Source of the DNA: Dillenia suffruticosa
Taxonomy: Eukaryota; Streptophyta; Magnoliopsida; Dilleniales; Dilleniaceae
Direction of reading: 5' to 3'
NCBI GenBank assembly: GCA_033439265.1
Contig: JAVTVX010000002.1
Location: 2,180,001 to 2,244,000 of the forward strand
Length of the DNA stretch: 64,000 nucleotides
The position numbers and the translations under genes are program-made. Below the pieces are notes generated by a model. That model was given only the letters and a program-made list of their open reading frames with translations. It was not told the origin of the DNA and did not search any database. This document shows, in pieces, positions 28,691 to 43,648 of this stretch (position 1 is the stretch's first letter; the number at the start of each line of letters is the position of its first letter).

Positions 28691-29243
28691 TGTTCAATGA
28701 ATGAGGTCATCTTGGTTGCAAAACTTCAGCGTAGAATCTTGTCAGATACATAATCTTAGCCTTTTGGGGGCATGTTAGCTTATTTATGTGCGATTCATTG
28801 ACTTGCTTATTTTGCCCAGATGAAGAAATAGAGAACGCATACGTCCATGAAAACTTGCCTAAATATTTCTCATGTCCATGATCTTCTGCATGTATACATA
28901 TGCTGGTGGGTTTCTCTGTTGTGCTTAATACTGATTCCTAGGCATGGAACCTTCTGAATCAAGGCAGAGCACTGAAGCAGATGGATTCGTTGATGAAAGA
29001 CTCATTTTTGCATCAGAAGTTTCAAGGTGTATTCGTGTGGGTCTCGTGTGTGTGCCACGCAACCCTGAACATAGGCCAACAATGTCTTCTGCACTTCAAA
29101 TGTTGGACAGGGAGAATGCGCCATTGCCTCAACCTCGAGAACTCTGTCTTTACTCAGAGAGGTCCACTGCTAGTTTGTCTTCATCATATGAGGTTCCTCT
29201 TACTCTTAATGAGATTTATGTATCGTCAATCCATGGTAGATAA
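28691..29243 (+). pseudogene. S-RLK relic: fragments of exons 4, 6 and 7
   Basis: Three collapsed pieces are recognisable. Near 28691-28752 is exon 4 sequence matching NEVILxAKLQ..NLVR. Near 28753-28785 is the end of exon 6 (NLSLLGH-like). At 28942-29243 is exon 7, starting AWNLLNQGRAL and, after a frameshift, continuing SEVSRCIRVGLVC...RPTMSSALQML. The whole extracellular region and the catalytic loop are absent. It is a dead, internally deleted kinase copy; its closest relatives are the plus-strand genes of this window. Confidence 0.8.
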
Positions 29244-32167
29244 GTGATTTATTTATTGCTTTGAAGGGTATATGGAAGTGTGAGTATTAGTGCTTAGGAT
29301 TCAGGAATATATGTTTTCTTCTTTACCTGCTGTATAAAGAGCTGGTATTTGTTGCAATTGCAACTTGCTCCCACGCTTTTGGAATGTAGACTCACCACCC
29401 TTTTCTGTGAATGGCAACGTTTGATTTATCCATTCTCCAAAAATGTAGTTGCCATACTATTTATCTAAAAGTAGACTTTGATTTCATTATTTCGGACAAT
29501 ATGGATGTCTGGCCACTGTTTGATTGAATAAAATTTCCATTCTTTTCTGTTCCTTTATTAATTTTTCTTTCTTTTATCTGACATATTACCTATTAAATTT
29601 ATTGGAAACTCTCCTAGAAGGATAATATGGCCACAGAAACAAAGAGTTCTAGATGTAACGAAAAACATTCTGTTATCTTTCTATCTCTGGGCATGTGTGC
29701 ACCATGCTTTCTGTGGTCAGTTTTTTGGTTTCTGGTGTGTTTTCCGCAGCTAGCTATGCTTGCTATGTTGCAAAATGATAACCACAGATAGAACTTGATT
29801 TTCCAAGGATGAAGACTCCTAAACTATGTTGGTGTGGGAATAGTATGGTCTAGCCTATAAGCCATGAAAATCTATGCAAAATCATTGGTTGCGCCTAGTT
29901 GTTACAATCAAGTTTTTCCGGATCACACCATGGTGATTGTTGAGAAGATGAGGGAAAGTTACATGTGGGAAATTACTTTCTGAGCAGAGAAGGGCATGAA
30001 GCGGTTTACACGCCACCTTAAAATAAGAAATTCACCTTTCTCTATCCTTTTGTAGTAGTTGTATCACAAAATTTCTCGGTGACTACTATTTTGAGAGTTT
30101 AATTATGAAGACAATTCGATGTTTCCTTGCGCTTGGGTTTGAATGGCCGTTTTTTTTTGTTGGGGGGAGGGGGGGTTGTTATGCCTCCCTTTCCATTCTG
30201 TGCATGGTACTAGTACCATGTATCGTAGCTTCCCTGATTCGGTGTTGGATTGATCATGCCTCCTGATTGCTTGCATGCTTGCTTGTTTGCAAGGTTAAGA
30301 TTGCTTTCCAATTGCCCATTTGATATTTGTACGCATTCAGTTGTTTTTAGACTTGTCTGGAAGTGCCCTAACAGTGACAACAGGCATGTTAGAGAAACCT
30401 AAAACTTGAGGATGGGGCAGAATTTCCATAATAACTTTGAGGAGAAGTATAAGAAAAATGAAGGCTTTGATCTCTGCTCATGCTACATTTGCTGTCAAGG
30501 TTGGCTGAGGTCTGAGCCTAGTTCTAGAAGATCACCTTGTTTATAAAATATCTTCTTTTTTTTTTGGCACGAAGGGAGACTTGAACTTGAGACATTTACA
30601 AGAGAAAGGGGGAACAATGCCGGTTGAGCTGCAGTTTATAAAGTATCTTCAAGTTGCTAACATCTTAACTAAATTTTTTAATTTCATTCTTCTTAAAATC
30701 CTTTGGCAGCTGCTCCGGATGAAGGCAAAAGTGAAGGGGTCCAGTCACTGTTGAAGACCCATAAGCATGCTCCCCTTAATTTAAGTTACTTTTACAACTC
30801 ATCCATTTCACCATTTACTAGTTTTTCCAAACATCGACGTGAATAAACAAAATGTTGTTAATTCCCAACCTGAGACTAGCAAAATCAATGCTGCCATGAA
30901 CCTTGGAAGAAATTCGGTCATGGAATATCAACTTTTTATATTTTATCTGAGCTGTATGCAAGATCACCCAAGACTCTTACGGGGTGCAAGAAGATATGGT
31001 ACTTTGCAAAAGTCCCTCAAAAAGTATGTCATGCTCTTGTAGTATTGATTTCCGTCGGCATGAACTTATGAATATCACCTTTGTGCATGTTTTTGTTGTC
31101 CCAGAAGAGTTCCTTTTTTGCTATTCTGTTTTCATTTTGGTTTTGTCCTCTTTGAAGTGTTGCAATGTGAGTTTTGTTTAACTAGGATTGACATTTTTGT
31201 TCCTATCAGTCTGCGAGCAGAGATTGCCCGCATTCATTGACTAAGAAGTCATTGGCAAGAGATAGACAATAAATTCTTAATTCATTTGACTGATGCATTA
31301 TTATTTTAATTATTTTTTCTTCTCTTATTTCTGGATGCATCATTCCTTTGACTAGTCGGTTGACGAGAATAATAGTTTCATTTATTATTCTTCCGTGCAA
31401 GCGTCCACTTGTTTCATTCTCCTAAGAGGTAGTCTACAAATCCTACAATATCAAAAACAAATTTCAGAAGTTTTTTTTCATCTCCTTTGAACAATTCTAT
31501 GACGCCATAACCAATAATTTCCTTCTTTCCTGCAAGTTTTTAAAGGGGTTTTTTTCCATAAAAATTGGTGGTGCTCTGTTTTTTCGGTTGTAGGAGGTCC
31601 TCTGTTTTTCTCTGCTTTGAGTGGTGATCTATCTCTCTGTTCTGATCCCTTTCTTTTTTATTTAAACTGTTCAAATTTTTCGTTGTTCTTTGCAATTGAA
31701 GGTCGGAGATTCTACTGTTGTGGTAGGGAAGCTGATATGTAAGTTGATTAGCTTTTACGTGTAAGTTAAGAGGTTCTGTCCTATTGTTGTTGTTGCAGTG
31801 CATTTTCCTTGGGTTTTCTGTGCTCCTTTCTGGTGGTTGTTCTTTTGGGCTCTGAGATTCTTTTGTTTTCTGCTCAACCTGTGTTAAAATTTTAATCTCT
31901 CTCCATGTATATATATATATATATATATTTCAATTCCATTTTGTTATTTTTCTCGTACAGTATTACTTTTCTTCTGGATTTTTCTGTTTATAAAAGAAAA
32001 GGAGAAATAGAGAAATCTCCTCGGAAGTGATCTCTCTTTGTGGCTTATATTCGACTGACGGGAAGTCAACCATTTTTTCACCACATTCGTTGTTCAAAGC
32101 ATGAGATTGTTCAGTATTTTTTGGCAGTAGCACTCCACTACAAGAAGAAAAGTAAGATAAAGCAGGT
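29244..32167. other. intergenic region and 5' flank of pseudogene 5
   Basis: No gene is supported. Short open frames near 30839-31181 have no known domain. It holds a small tRNA-like retroposon (30556-30634), a G-run near 30160-30175 and a TA dinucleotide run at ~31907-31928. The last ~600 bp are T-rich and resemble a promoter/5' UTR, but no start site can be fixed. Confidence 0.5.
30556..30634 (-). repeat. tRNA-sized retroposon with 16-bp target duplication
   Basis: On the minus strand this reads as a ~70-nt tRNA-like body with an A-box-like AGCTCAACCGGCA and a B-box-like AGTTCAAGTCTCC, ending in ~10 A. It is flanked by TTTATAAAATATCTTC (30540-30555) and TTTATAAAGTATCTTC (30635-30650), one mismatch in 16. 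It is either a retroposed tRNA-like molecule or a minimal SINE. Confidence 0.65.
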
Positions 32168-35142
32168 ATGAAAAGTTTCTGGTTTATATTGTTATGCGGC
32201 ATAGCTTATATGATTCTCTCATCAGTTGCTGCTGTTGATACCCTTGGGCATAATCAGACCCTCACAGATGGCGAGACTCTAGTTTCCAGCGGCAATATTT
32301 TTACATTAGGATTCTTTGCTCCTGGAAATTCTACATACCGCTATGTGGGGGTTTGGTATGCAAATGTGCCGGTTCAAACTGTTATATGGGTTGCAAATAA
32401 CCGAAACCCAATGAACGACAGATCTGGGGTTCTCAAAATTGCTGAAGATGGAAATCTTGTCATAGTCAACAGTACAGGTGTTGTTTGGACTTCAAATGTT
32501 TCAAATGCTGGAAATGATACATCTGTGCAGATGTTGGACACCGGCAATCTGGTTTTGAGTAGTAGTTCAGACACACACAACTATTTATGGCAAAGCTATG
32601 ATCACATTGGGAACACATTCCTACCGGGAATGAAACAAGGGCTCAATTTGAAAACTGGTCAGCAATGGTATATTCAATCATGGAAGAGCTTGAATGATCC
32701 TTCTCCAGGAGATTACACTGACAAACTCGAAAACCCTGAATTTCCTCAGCTGATTATAAGAAAAGGAGATGAGAAGCATTATAGAATTGGTCCATGGAAC
32801 GGTGTTCGGTTCATTTATGGTGGAATTCCCTTAACAACAGGTAAGATTTTCTCCCCAACCATGTATTCTGATGAGAATGAAGTGTACATTGTTCTGAAGA
32901 CTTCTTCTGAGTCAATCACTGCAAGGACCTTTTTGAATGAGACTGGCGTGCTTCAACAGTATTACTGGAACCAGCAAACAGGGCAGTGGATTGATGTCCT
33001 TTCATTGCAGCAAGATGTGTGTAAGAAATACAATTTATGAGGCAACAATGCCGTCTGTAGCAGCACTGCTTCTTCAACTTGTCATTGTTTAAAGGGCTTT
33101 ACTCCAAAGGTACCACAGAAATGGCAGATGCAGGACTGGTCAGATGGATGTATAAGGCAAACTGTAATCAACTGTGAAAAGGAATATGCATTTAAGAAGT
33201 TAACAAATGAAGTGAACTTGCCAGATCTGCTGCAGTATTTGGTCAACAAGAGTATGAATCTTCAAGACTGCCAGGCAATGTGCCTTAGTAACTGCTCTTG
33301 TTCTGCATTTTCTGATTTACAAATGATTGGTCAAGGGAGTGGCTGTGCACTCTGGTTTGGTGATTTGGTAGATTTGAGAGCAGATACTGATGATGGGTAG
33401 TACTCTATCTCAAGTTGCTGCCTTCAGAGATTGGTATTCTACACTTTTGTAGCCTTTTCGTTTTGAGTTATGCGAATATGAAAATTTTCCTTTGTTTTGA
33501 GAAATAATTGTGTTTGAATTTGTGTATCGTTTCAGATTCAGGAGGTGGCTTCAACAAGAAGCGAAGATTAGTAATAGCAGTTACAACCTCAGTAATTCTT
33601 GCAATTCTTTTACTAGTTCTACTTGGATGGTATTCTAGAAGGAAAGCAAGAAGAGATCTAAAAGGAGGCATGTCTCTCTGAAAGATCAATTAGCTGTTTA
33701 TTCTGCTTCTCTTGATCAGCACTTCTCTTGATCAGAGATTGGTATTAAGAAAATCCTGCTAGATGAATGCAAGTCTCTCTGCTTTGAGCAGTGTTGGGCC
33801 TTTTCATTAAGTTGTCATAGATTCTATTGGTGATTCTTATCAGATTCTTTGTTTAATTCGTAATTGCAATCCACAAAGTTGCCAAAAGAGGATACAATAA
33901 TGAAAGAGACATTGATCTGCGTTGTGTGAAGACATAATGTCCGCATGTTTCTTTTTCTTTGACATTAGTTATATTTGTCATAGGCTCAACTGGAAACAGG
34001 ACAAGAAATTGTGATAAAGAGGCTCTCGAAGAACTCCAGGCAAGGCCTAAATGAGTTCAAGAATGAGGCTCGCTTGATTGCTAAACTTCAGCATAGAAAT
34101 CTTGTCAGACTTTTAGGTTGTTGCATACAAGATGAGGAAAGGATATTAATTTACGAGTATCTCCCAAATGGAAGTTTAGATTCATATATCTTTGGTCAGC
34201 ACTCATCTCCTTACCTTTTTCTTCCTCTGCACTACTTTTTGCTGCATTTACATTTGAAGCCAAATTAACACAATGCACAAATAATTGTCAGATGCAACAC
34301 ATGGTAGTCTACTTGACTGGAAAAAACGATATGACATAATAATGGGTATTGCCCGTGGTCTCCTTTATCTTCATAGAGACTCGAGGCTAAGAATCATCCA
34401 TCGAGATCTCAAGGCAAGTAATATTCTACTAGACAGTGAATTGAATCCCAAAATATCAGATTTTGGTATGGCTAGAACTTTTCAAGGAGAACCAGTGGAG
34501 GACAAAACAAGGGGGGTGGTTGGAACATAGTAAGTCTCTTATGCATTCATCTAGCAGGATTTTCTTAATATTCTTTCTGACCATCACTTGGCCATGTTGT
34601 GTAGTGGTTATATGTCTCCAGAGTATGCGATAGATGGATTCTTCTCAATTAAGTCGGATGTCTTCAGCTTTGGTGTTCTGCTTCTAGAAATTGTAAGCGG
34701 AAAGAGAAATAGAGGATTTTGTCATTACGAACATGAACTCAGCCTTTTAGGACATGTAATCGACTATCATCCTGTGCACTATATGAACTTATATCTTCGT
34801 TTCCTGTTCAATGCTTCATCAAATTATGTCTTTTTGGTTTGTTCTTTCTTAGGCATGGAATCTGTTGAGTGAAGGCAAAGAATTGGAGCTTGTGGATCCA
34901 AGACTGGAGAGGAATATGCGAAATCCGAAGTCTCAAGGTGCATTCAAGTTGGTCTGTTATGCGTGCAACGCCATCCAAAAGACAGGCCAACAATGTCTGC
35001 TGCATTGTCAATGCTGGACAGTGAAGATATCATATTGCCTCATCCTAAAGAACCAGGTTTCTACACAGAGAGATCACTCCAAGAATTTTTCTCTGCAAAT
35101 GACGCACCCTTGACTTGTAATAAGATGACTGACATTGCTTGA
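32168..35142 (+). pseudogene. S-receptor-like kinase pseudogene 5 (glycine-loop exon deleted)
   Basis: Near full-length but dead. Exon 1 (32168-33433) encodes a signal peptide, B-lectin, S-locus glycoprotein, EGF-like and PAN regions. It has a TGA at 33038-33040 where the family has Cys (YNLCG), a TAG at 33398-33400, and a following frame loss near YIKVAASE. Exon 2 (33536-~33667) gives the membrane span. Exon 3, which should carry the ATP-binding glycine loop, is missing except for a remnant near 33899-33920. Exons 4 (33984-34194), 5 (34292-34529) and 6 (34605-34755) are intact, with IKRL in place of [12 protein letters not shown] and DFG. Exon 7 (34853-35142) is frameshifted before the [10 protein letters not shown] segment. 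It belongs to a different subgroup from genes 1-3. Confidence 0.88.
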
Positions 35143-35447
35143 ACCGAGATAAAGGATCTGTTCTCACATTCATAGGACACAAAGTGTGTGAAATGGAAAA
35201 TACATTCGTAGGACATGTATTATTCTACCACAGAGAGCTTTCTGTAATACTTGTCTATTGTAATATTATGTTGAATGTAAAGATTGAAAAAACTTTTTTC
35301 ATTAGGCTATAATTTGGTGGTGTATCCCTAAAAATAAAAACCGGAAAAAAGAAAAGGGGAAACCTTGGAGTTTTGTATTGCTATGTAATTTGAATATATA
35401 CTAAGAAATTTCTCCACATTTGATTGGTGCTCATGAATTAAGCAAAA

Positions 35448-35855
35448 TATTAATGGACAGTTAGTTTAATTGGTAAAGATATTATATTTTTTAATCAAAT
35501 TTTGAATTTGAAATTTTTTTTTTGTACTATGTATTGGATATCGCCCGGTATCTGGGGTTTCACCCCGATTAATCTAAACCGACTGTTGCAGTAGCTCTTT
35601 TCGGAGGACGGGTCTCTCAGCGGAGAACGCTCCATACACATGAGGATCCGATACTTTCAACGGGAATCGAACATCGGTCATGTTTAAGGGTACTCAACCC
35701 CACATTCAGTTGAACTAACCCACGTTGGTTGGATTTGAAACTTAAAAATAGAAAAGATTACAATGGGAGAGTTCTCCCTAAATTATATCTAACAACGCTC
35801 GAATTGAATTAGTTAAAATATGAGTTTGTATGTCAATTAGTTATTAAAAAAAAAA
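35448..35855 (+). repeat. SINE-like retroposon (outer element), interrupted
   Basis: It is flanked by an exact 13-bp target duplication, GAATTAAGCAAAA, at 35435-35447 and 35856-35868. The left part has an A-box-like TTAGTTTAATTGG and a B-box-like region, and the right end is a 10-A tract. A second SINE (35514-35740) interrupts it, so the outer one is older. Confidence 0.7.
35514..35740 (-). repeat. SINE (inner element, minus strand)
   Basis: Read on the minus strand: A-box-like GGGTTAGTTCAACTG, a canonical B-box core GTTCGATTCC, a body of ~200 bp and a poly-A end (T10 on the plus strand). The likely target duplication is ATTTGAAA at 35506-35513 and 35733-35740. It sits inside the retroposon 35448-35855. 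Confidence 0.7.
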
Positions 35856-36894
35856 GAATTAAGCAAAACAATTAGTATTAAGAATATCTTTAAATATGAT
35901 ATAATGTTTTTCGCCTTGTTGAAGTAGCAAGAGGCAGCCGAAACAACATCTTCACCTGCCGTGGGAATTCAAAATATTACCAAAGAATTCGTATATATCT
36001 TTAATTTCTGGGTTCACAATAAAATGGGTTTTTAATTCTTTATTAAGGAGATGAGATATTCCACTTTTCTTCCCAACTTAATATTTTAAATTAGAAATGA
36101 ACAACACTGGGCCAAGTTTTATGAATACGGCATTTTTATCCAAAACTTCTATTATTATTGTAATGATAAACCTTAAGGTCTCTTAAAAATCATAAGAAAA
36201 AAGGTTATAAACTTATATTGTCGATTTTCTTTCTTCATACTAAAAGTTTAACGTTTTATCCACTTATTACTATTATACTCTAATTACACTAAGGTTCCTA
36301 AAATGTGAACTTGATTCGGTATGGTATATTAGTATTGTGGAAAGTGGTCAAAAGATTTGAAAATTCCTAGATACAGCGAAGCAGTGAACTGCACTAAAGT
36401 TTTTCATAATTTAATGTAAAATATTAATTTGGGGTATGATGTTTTAAGGCACTGTTGGTCCGGTCAAATGTGGGTCCAATACCAAGGAATTATATGTTAA
36501 AAATCAAGAAGGCCGATACCCGAAAAATGCGGCCCAATCTATGTAGCCCAAAAGTCTCAACCTCTGGCTTGATTATATGAACTTTGGTTTACTGTTAAAG
36601 CCCAATAACATGTCCAACTAAAAATATGGTAGTAGTCGGGTATCAAAGGTGGGCTTTTGGATTCAACCTTAATTTCGTAAATGCCATTTACCCCATGGTT
36701 CTCATTCACAATGCATTTGGACGGAAAGTCTTGGCTTCGGTCCGAGCATGGTGAGTTCCCAACTAGGTAATACGTATCACCTAGTTAATTAGCCTCACAC
36801 GAACCCCTTTTAAGTCCCCAGTGAGACATTAGTTGTCACAACCTCATTCCTTGACCCATAATTCAAAGTTAAATCTTTTGTAACAAAAAAAAAA

Positions 36895-37030
36895 AAAATC
36901 ACCTTCTAACATTTTCTTTTATTTCCATTATCGATATTCAGAATCATATTTTGATTAATTCGATTCAAATGTCTACGAGACCAGCATAATCTCTTTCATT
37001 CCCAAATTTCAAACTCAAAACTTGATTTAC
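36895..37030 (-). repeat. SINE-like fragment
   Basis: On the minus strand it shares the TTGATTAATCAAAATATGA-type 3' segment with the element at 62999-63180 (here with an AATCGAATTAATCAAAATATGATTC core) and has a GAGTTTGAAAT B-box-like word. Ends are not defined. Confidence 0.4.
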
Positions 37031-37224
37031 AAATATAATAACTTATCTTATTAATCCAACTATTCGTTTTTCTCTTTTTTAACATTTCAAAAACAAATAT
37101 AAGATAAGATTTATATATAAGTATAGTTAGTTGATAACTAATTATATTTCAAATAGATGCTTTTAAAATAGATTTGATTTATGTTTTAGTTTTAATTGTT
37201 TCAAGGGAAATCTTTGATTATACT

Positions 37225-38060
37225 TTTAGTGCTTTCGTGCTGGGAAGGAAACAAGGGTTTAATTTGAGTAGCGGAAGGGAGTGGTATCTTTCATCATGGA
37301 AGAGTTTGGGTGTTGCTTTTTAAAGAGAATTTAGAATTTTAAGTTATTTCAACTGTTCGCATAAAAGAGAGGAGTGAAATACGTACTCAAGAATTGTGCC
37401 TTGGAATGGCGTTAGAATAGTTTGGGGTTGTCTCTTTAACAGGAATTTCTTTTATCTTCCCAACTTTAGTATCTACCGATAGCGAAGAAGTGAATTTGCT
37501 TACAAGGTTTGCTTCAGAATCAGTCATTGCAAGGACAGTACAAGATGAGTTGGGTGTGCATCTAGATTTCTATTGGAATCAGCAGGCACAGGAATCGATC
37601 GAGATTGATGCTTCATTATCATATAATACTTGTTGGTGCTTGCAAAGAATATAATCCGAATGTACAAGAAAATGGCACAATCTTTATTTTTCTGATGAAG
37701 AGGAACCTGAGCTTGTACAATTGACACAACTGAACTCGCCTCATTTGCGGCAGTTTTGGTTGAAAAAGACAAGGAGCATGAGCCTAGAAGAATGCAGGCT
37801 GAAGTGCCTTGCAAAATCCTTGTGTTGCATTTTCCTATTCAGAAATCATTGGTACCGGCTTAAGCTGTCTCTTGTGCTTCGGAGATTTTGTGGATATGAA
37901 AATGGTAAGCAACGGTGGTCTAAATCTCTACGTCAAGATGTCAGCTTTGCATGAAACTTCAATAACATTTTTTTTTCTCTTTGATTATAAATTTTCGATC
38001 CTCATGGAAACTCCAGGAAAGAGCAAAAGGCAGCAGCTCTTGCAGGTTCAGTGTCTATAA
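37225..38060 (+). pseudogene. S-domain/PAN relic of an S-receptor-like kinase
   Basis: In shifting frames one can read REWYLSSWKSLG, a PWNGVR remnant, SEEVNLLTRFASESVIARTV and FYWNQQ (S-locus glycoprotein domain), followed by PAN-like SMSLEECRLKCLAKS and CLLCFGDFVDMKM...NLYVKMSA. Several stops and frameshifts separate these pieces. The B-lectin exon start and the whole kinase are absent. It is an old fragment of the same family. Confidence 0.75.
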
Positions 38061-38406
38061 CTATGCTTAAAAGTCTTTCCTAGGCTGCAATGCAAAAGGC
38101 AAGGTGAAACAGGAGAGCTCGAAATTCTATTTGCACCTCTTTAAATCACCTGTTTGGTATTACATGGTTTTCTTTGCTTGTCTTCTTATTGCATTGTTTC
38201 CTCTGCTCTGCTTGTTGCTTTCCTTTGAAAATTGAGGGATAGAATTTGCCAACAAAAAAACTCAGATGAACAAAAGAAGCAAAGTCTAAAAGATTGAGAA
38301 AAATGTACAAAAAGCTACATCTCTCTATATACCTCAATGATAGTTATGTATGATACTTTTGATTGATTTCAATATGAAAGTAGATCGAAACATGTAATAT
38401 TATATT
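38061..38406. other. space between convergent gene remnants
   Basis: A 346-bp interval between the plus-strand relic and the 3' end of gene 6 (minus strand). It probably contains the gene 6 3' UTR. No coding or structural feature is seen. Confidence 0.5.
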
Positions 38407-41905
<3,499 letters not shown>

Positions 41906-42783
41906 CTGGTCTGTTCTGTTTTCTTCCCTGGTCGAAAAAGTCACTATTCAACTGCGCAATGTGCGAAATGGACTTGTTTAACTGGCTCATTTGACCATGT
42001 CTAGAACAAGATTAGAAAAACAAGGGGAAAGGAAAGGAAAGGAAAGGAAAAGTTGGGATTTACCACTTGAAGGGAGGGTTCTAAAGATCTAATATAACCA
42101 TATGAAGATTTAATATTGAAAGATACAAATATATATATCCCTTCTGTTTAAGTAAAAAAGTTTTCAGGTTATCAAACTATACTATCAAATCTTTGAAGGC
42201 TTAAAGTTACAATTTGAAGGTTTAAAATTACAATTCTAAGGCTTAAAATTATCACTCGAGAATCTAATGTTATCAATTATCACTCTCGGGATAATATTAG
42301 ATTTTCAAATAGTAATATTAGGCATTCAATTTTAATAATACATCTTTAAGTAGAATATCGATTCTATAAGTATTGCCCATGAAATTATACAAAGGCCCAA
42401 AAAAAATATTTATTTTTCTTAGATAAAAATGTTAAGAATTTCTTTTGTTAAAAAAGGATATGAGAGCGATTATAAAAACATTCTAATTATGAATCATTCA
42501 TTTAAAACTTGATTTTTAAGATGAAAATATCATCACGAATCTATTAAAATATTAAAAATCGAGATATAATCTCAATAGCTCAAATAATCGGGATGCGCTT
42601 GATATTAAATATATAAGAAAAATTAATTCTAAACATAAGAGTAGATATTGTTATACCATTTTATACCAAAAATAAAAAAGAGTCATTCGGTGGAACCAAA
42701 TTCAAAATGATAAAATTACTTATGGCATAATCTAGATGCAGGATGTTTATCAAGTAATCTACGCTTTGATTTTACAGGTCGAT
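41906..42783. promoter_or_regulatory. 5' flank of gene 6 up to the CACTA insertion
   Basis: All that remains of native upstream sequence next to gene 6 before the transposon end. It has a GGAAA pentanucleotide run near 42024-42049 and AT-rich sequence after it. A 75-codon upstream open frame (41990 to 41763, minus) begins at an ATG before the main start and overlaps it in another frame. If it is in the transcript, it could reduce translation of gene 6. Confidence 0.45.
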
Positions 42784-42799
42784 CACTACAAAAAAAGAC

Positions 42800-43370
42800 A
42801 AATTTTGCAACAAAATTTGGGACGAAATTGGAAGAAAAATTCGTCGGAAAACACATTTGCGACGAATTTTGCAACAAATATTTTTTCGTCGCTAATAAGT
42901 TGTCGCAAAAATTTGGGACGAAAAATTAATTATTCGTCGCAAAAATTTGCAACAAATATTTATATGTTCGAAAATTTGTCGCAAATTTGCAACGACATTT
43001 GCGACGAAAAAGTTTTCGTCGCAAAATTAGCGACAAATATTTTTTTCGTCGCTAATTTTGCGACGAAAAAATATTCGTCGCTAATTTTGCGACGAAAACT
43101 TTTTCGTCGTAAAATTAGCGACGAACAGATATTTCGTCGCAAATTTCCCTTTGCGACGAATAATTATTCGTTGCAAAATTCGTAGCAAAATTTAGCGACG
43201 AAGATTATTTCGTCGCAAATTTTCGGACGAATACTATTTTCGTCGCAAAATTTGCGACGAATACTATTTTGTTGCAAAATTGCGACGAATCTTATTTCGT
43301 CCCAAATTTTTGCGACGAAACAATATTTGTTGCTAAATTTGTCACGAATATTATATGTTTTACAACGAAT
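42800..43370. repeat. left subterminal repeat region of CACTA
   Basis: Dozens of copies of GCGACGAA and its complement TTCGTCGC in both orientations, mostly spaced by AT-rich 10-20 bp. In En/Spm such subterminal repeats are binding sites for the element's own TNPA-type protein; that role is assumed here. Short open frames across it on both strands are repeat artefacts. Confidence 0.85.
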
Positions 43371-43648
43371 ATAAATTCTATTATAATATTTGGACAAAAT
43401 TTACGTGCTCACCCAACCTTATCAACAATATTATCATCCAAATCATTTTTAATATAAAATATAAACAATCTATACTCATAATTATAACTACCTATTCAAT
43501 AAGATTAAAAAATTAAACATTTAACAAGCAATCATATTTATAATATCTAACCAAAAAGCAACATCAAAACTAAATAAGTTGTCGGAATATCTATGTTCAA
43601 GCATAAAAAAAAAAAATCAATATAACAGTAACATAACAGTTCACAATC

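Larger units (their letters stand above)
35143..37224. other. intergenic region with nested SINEs
   Basis: Nothing coding is seen. Features are the nested retroposon pair at 35448-35855, a further SINE-like fragment at about 36895-37030 and A-rich runs. Part of the interval (36450-36850) has a more even base composition but no open frame of interest. Confidence 0.55.

Noticed and set aside
42800-43370. CRISPR-like or satellite array
   Set aside because: Repeat spacing is irregular, orientation alternates and the repeats lie just inside CACTA ends, so subterminal repeats explain them. CRISPR is not expected in plant nuclear DNA.
42736-43457. Open frames across the left subterminal repeats
   Set aside because: They arise from GCGACGAA/TTCGTCGC repeats on both strands and have no independent coding signal.
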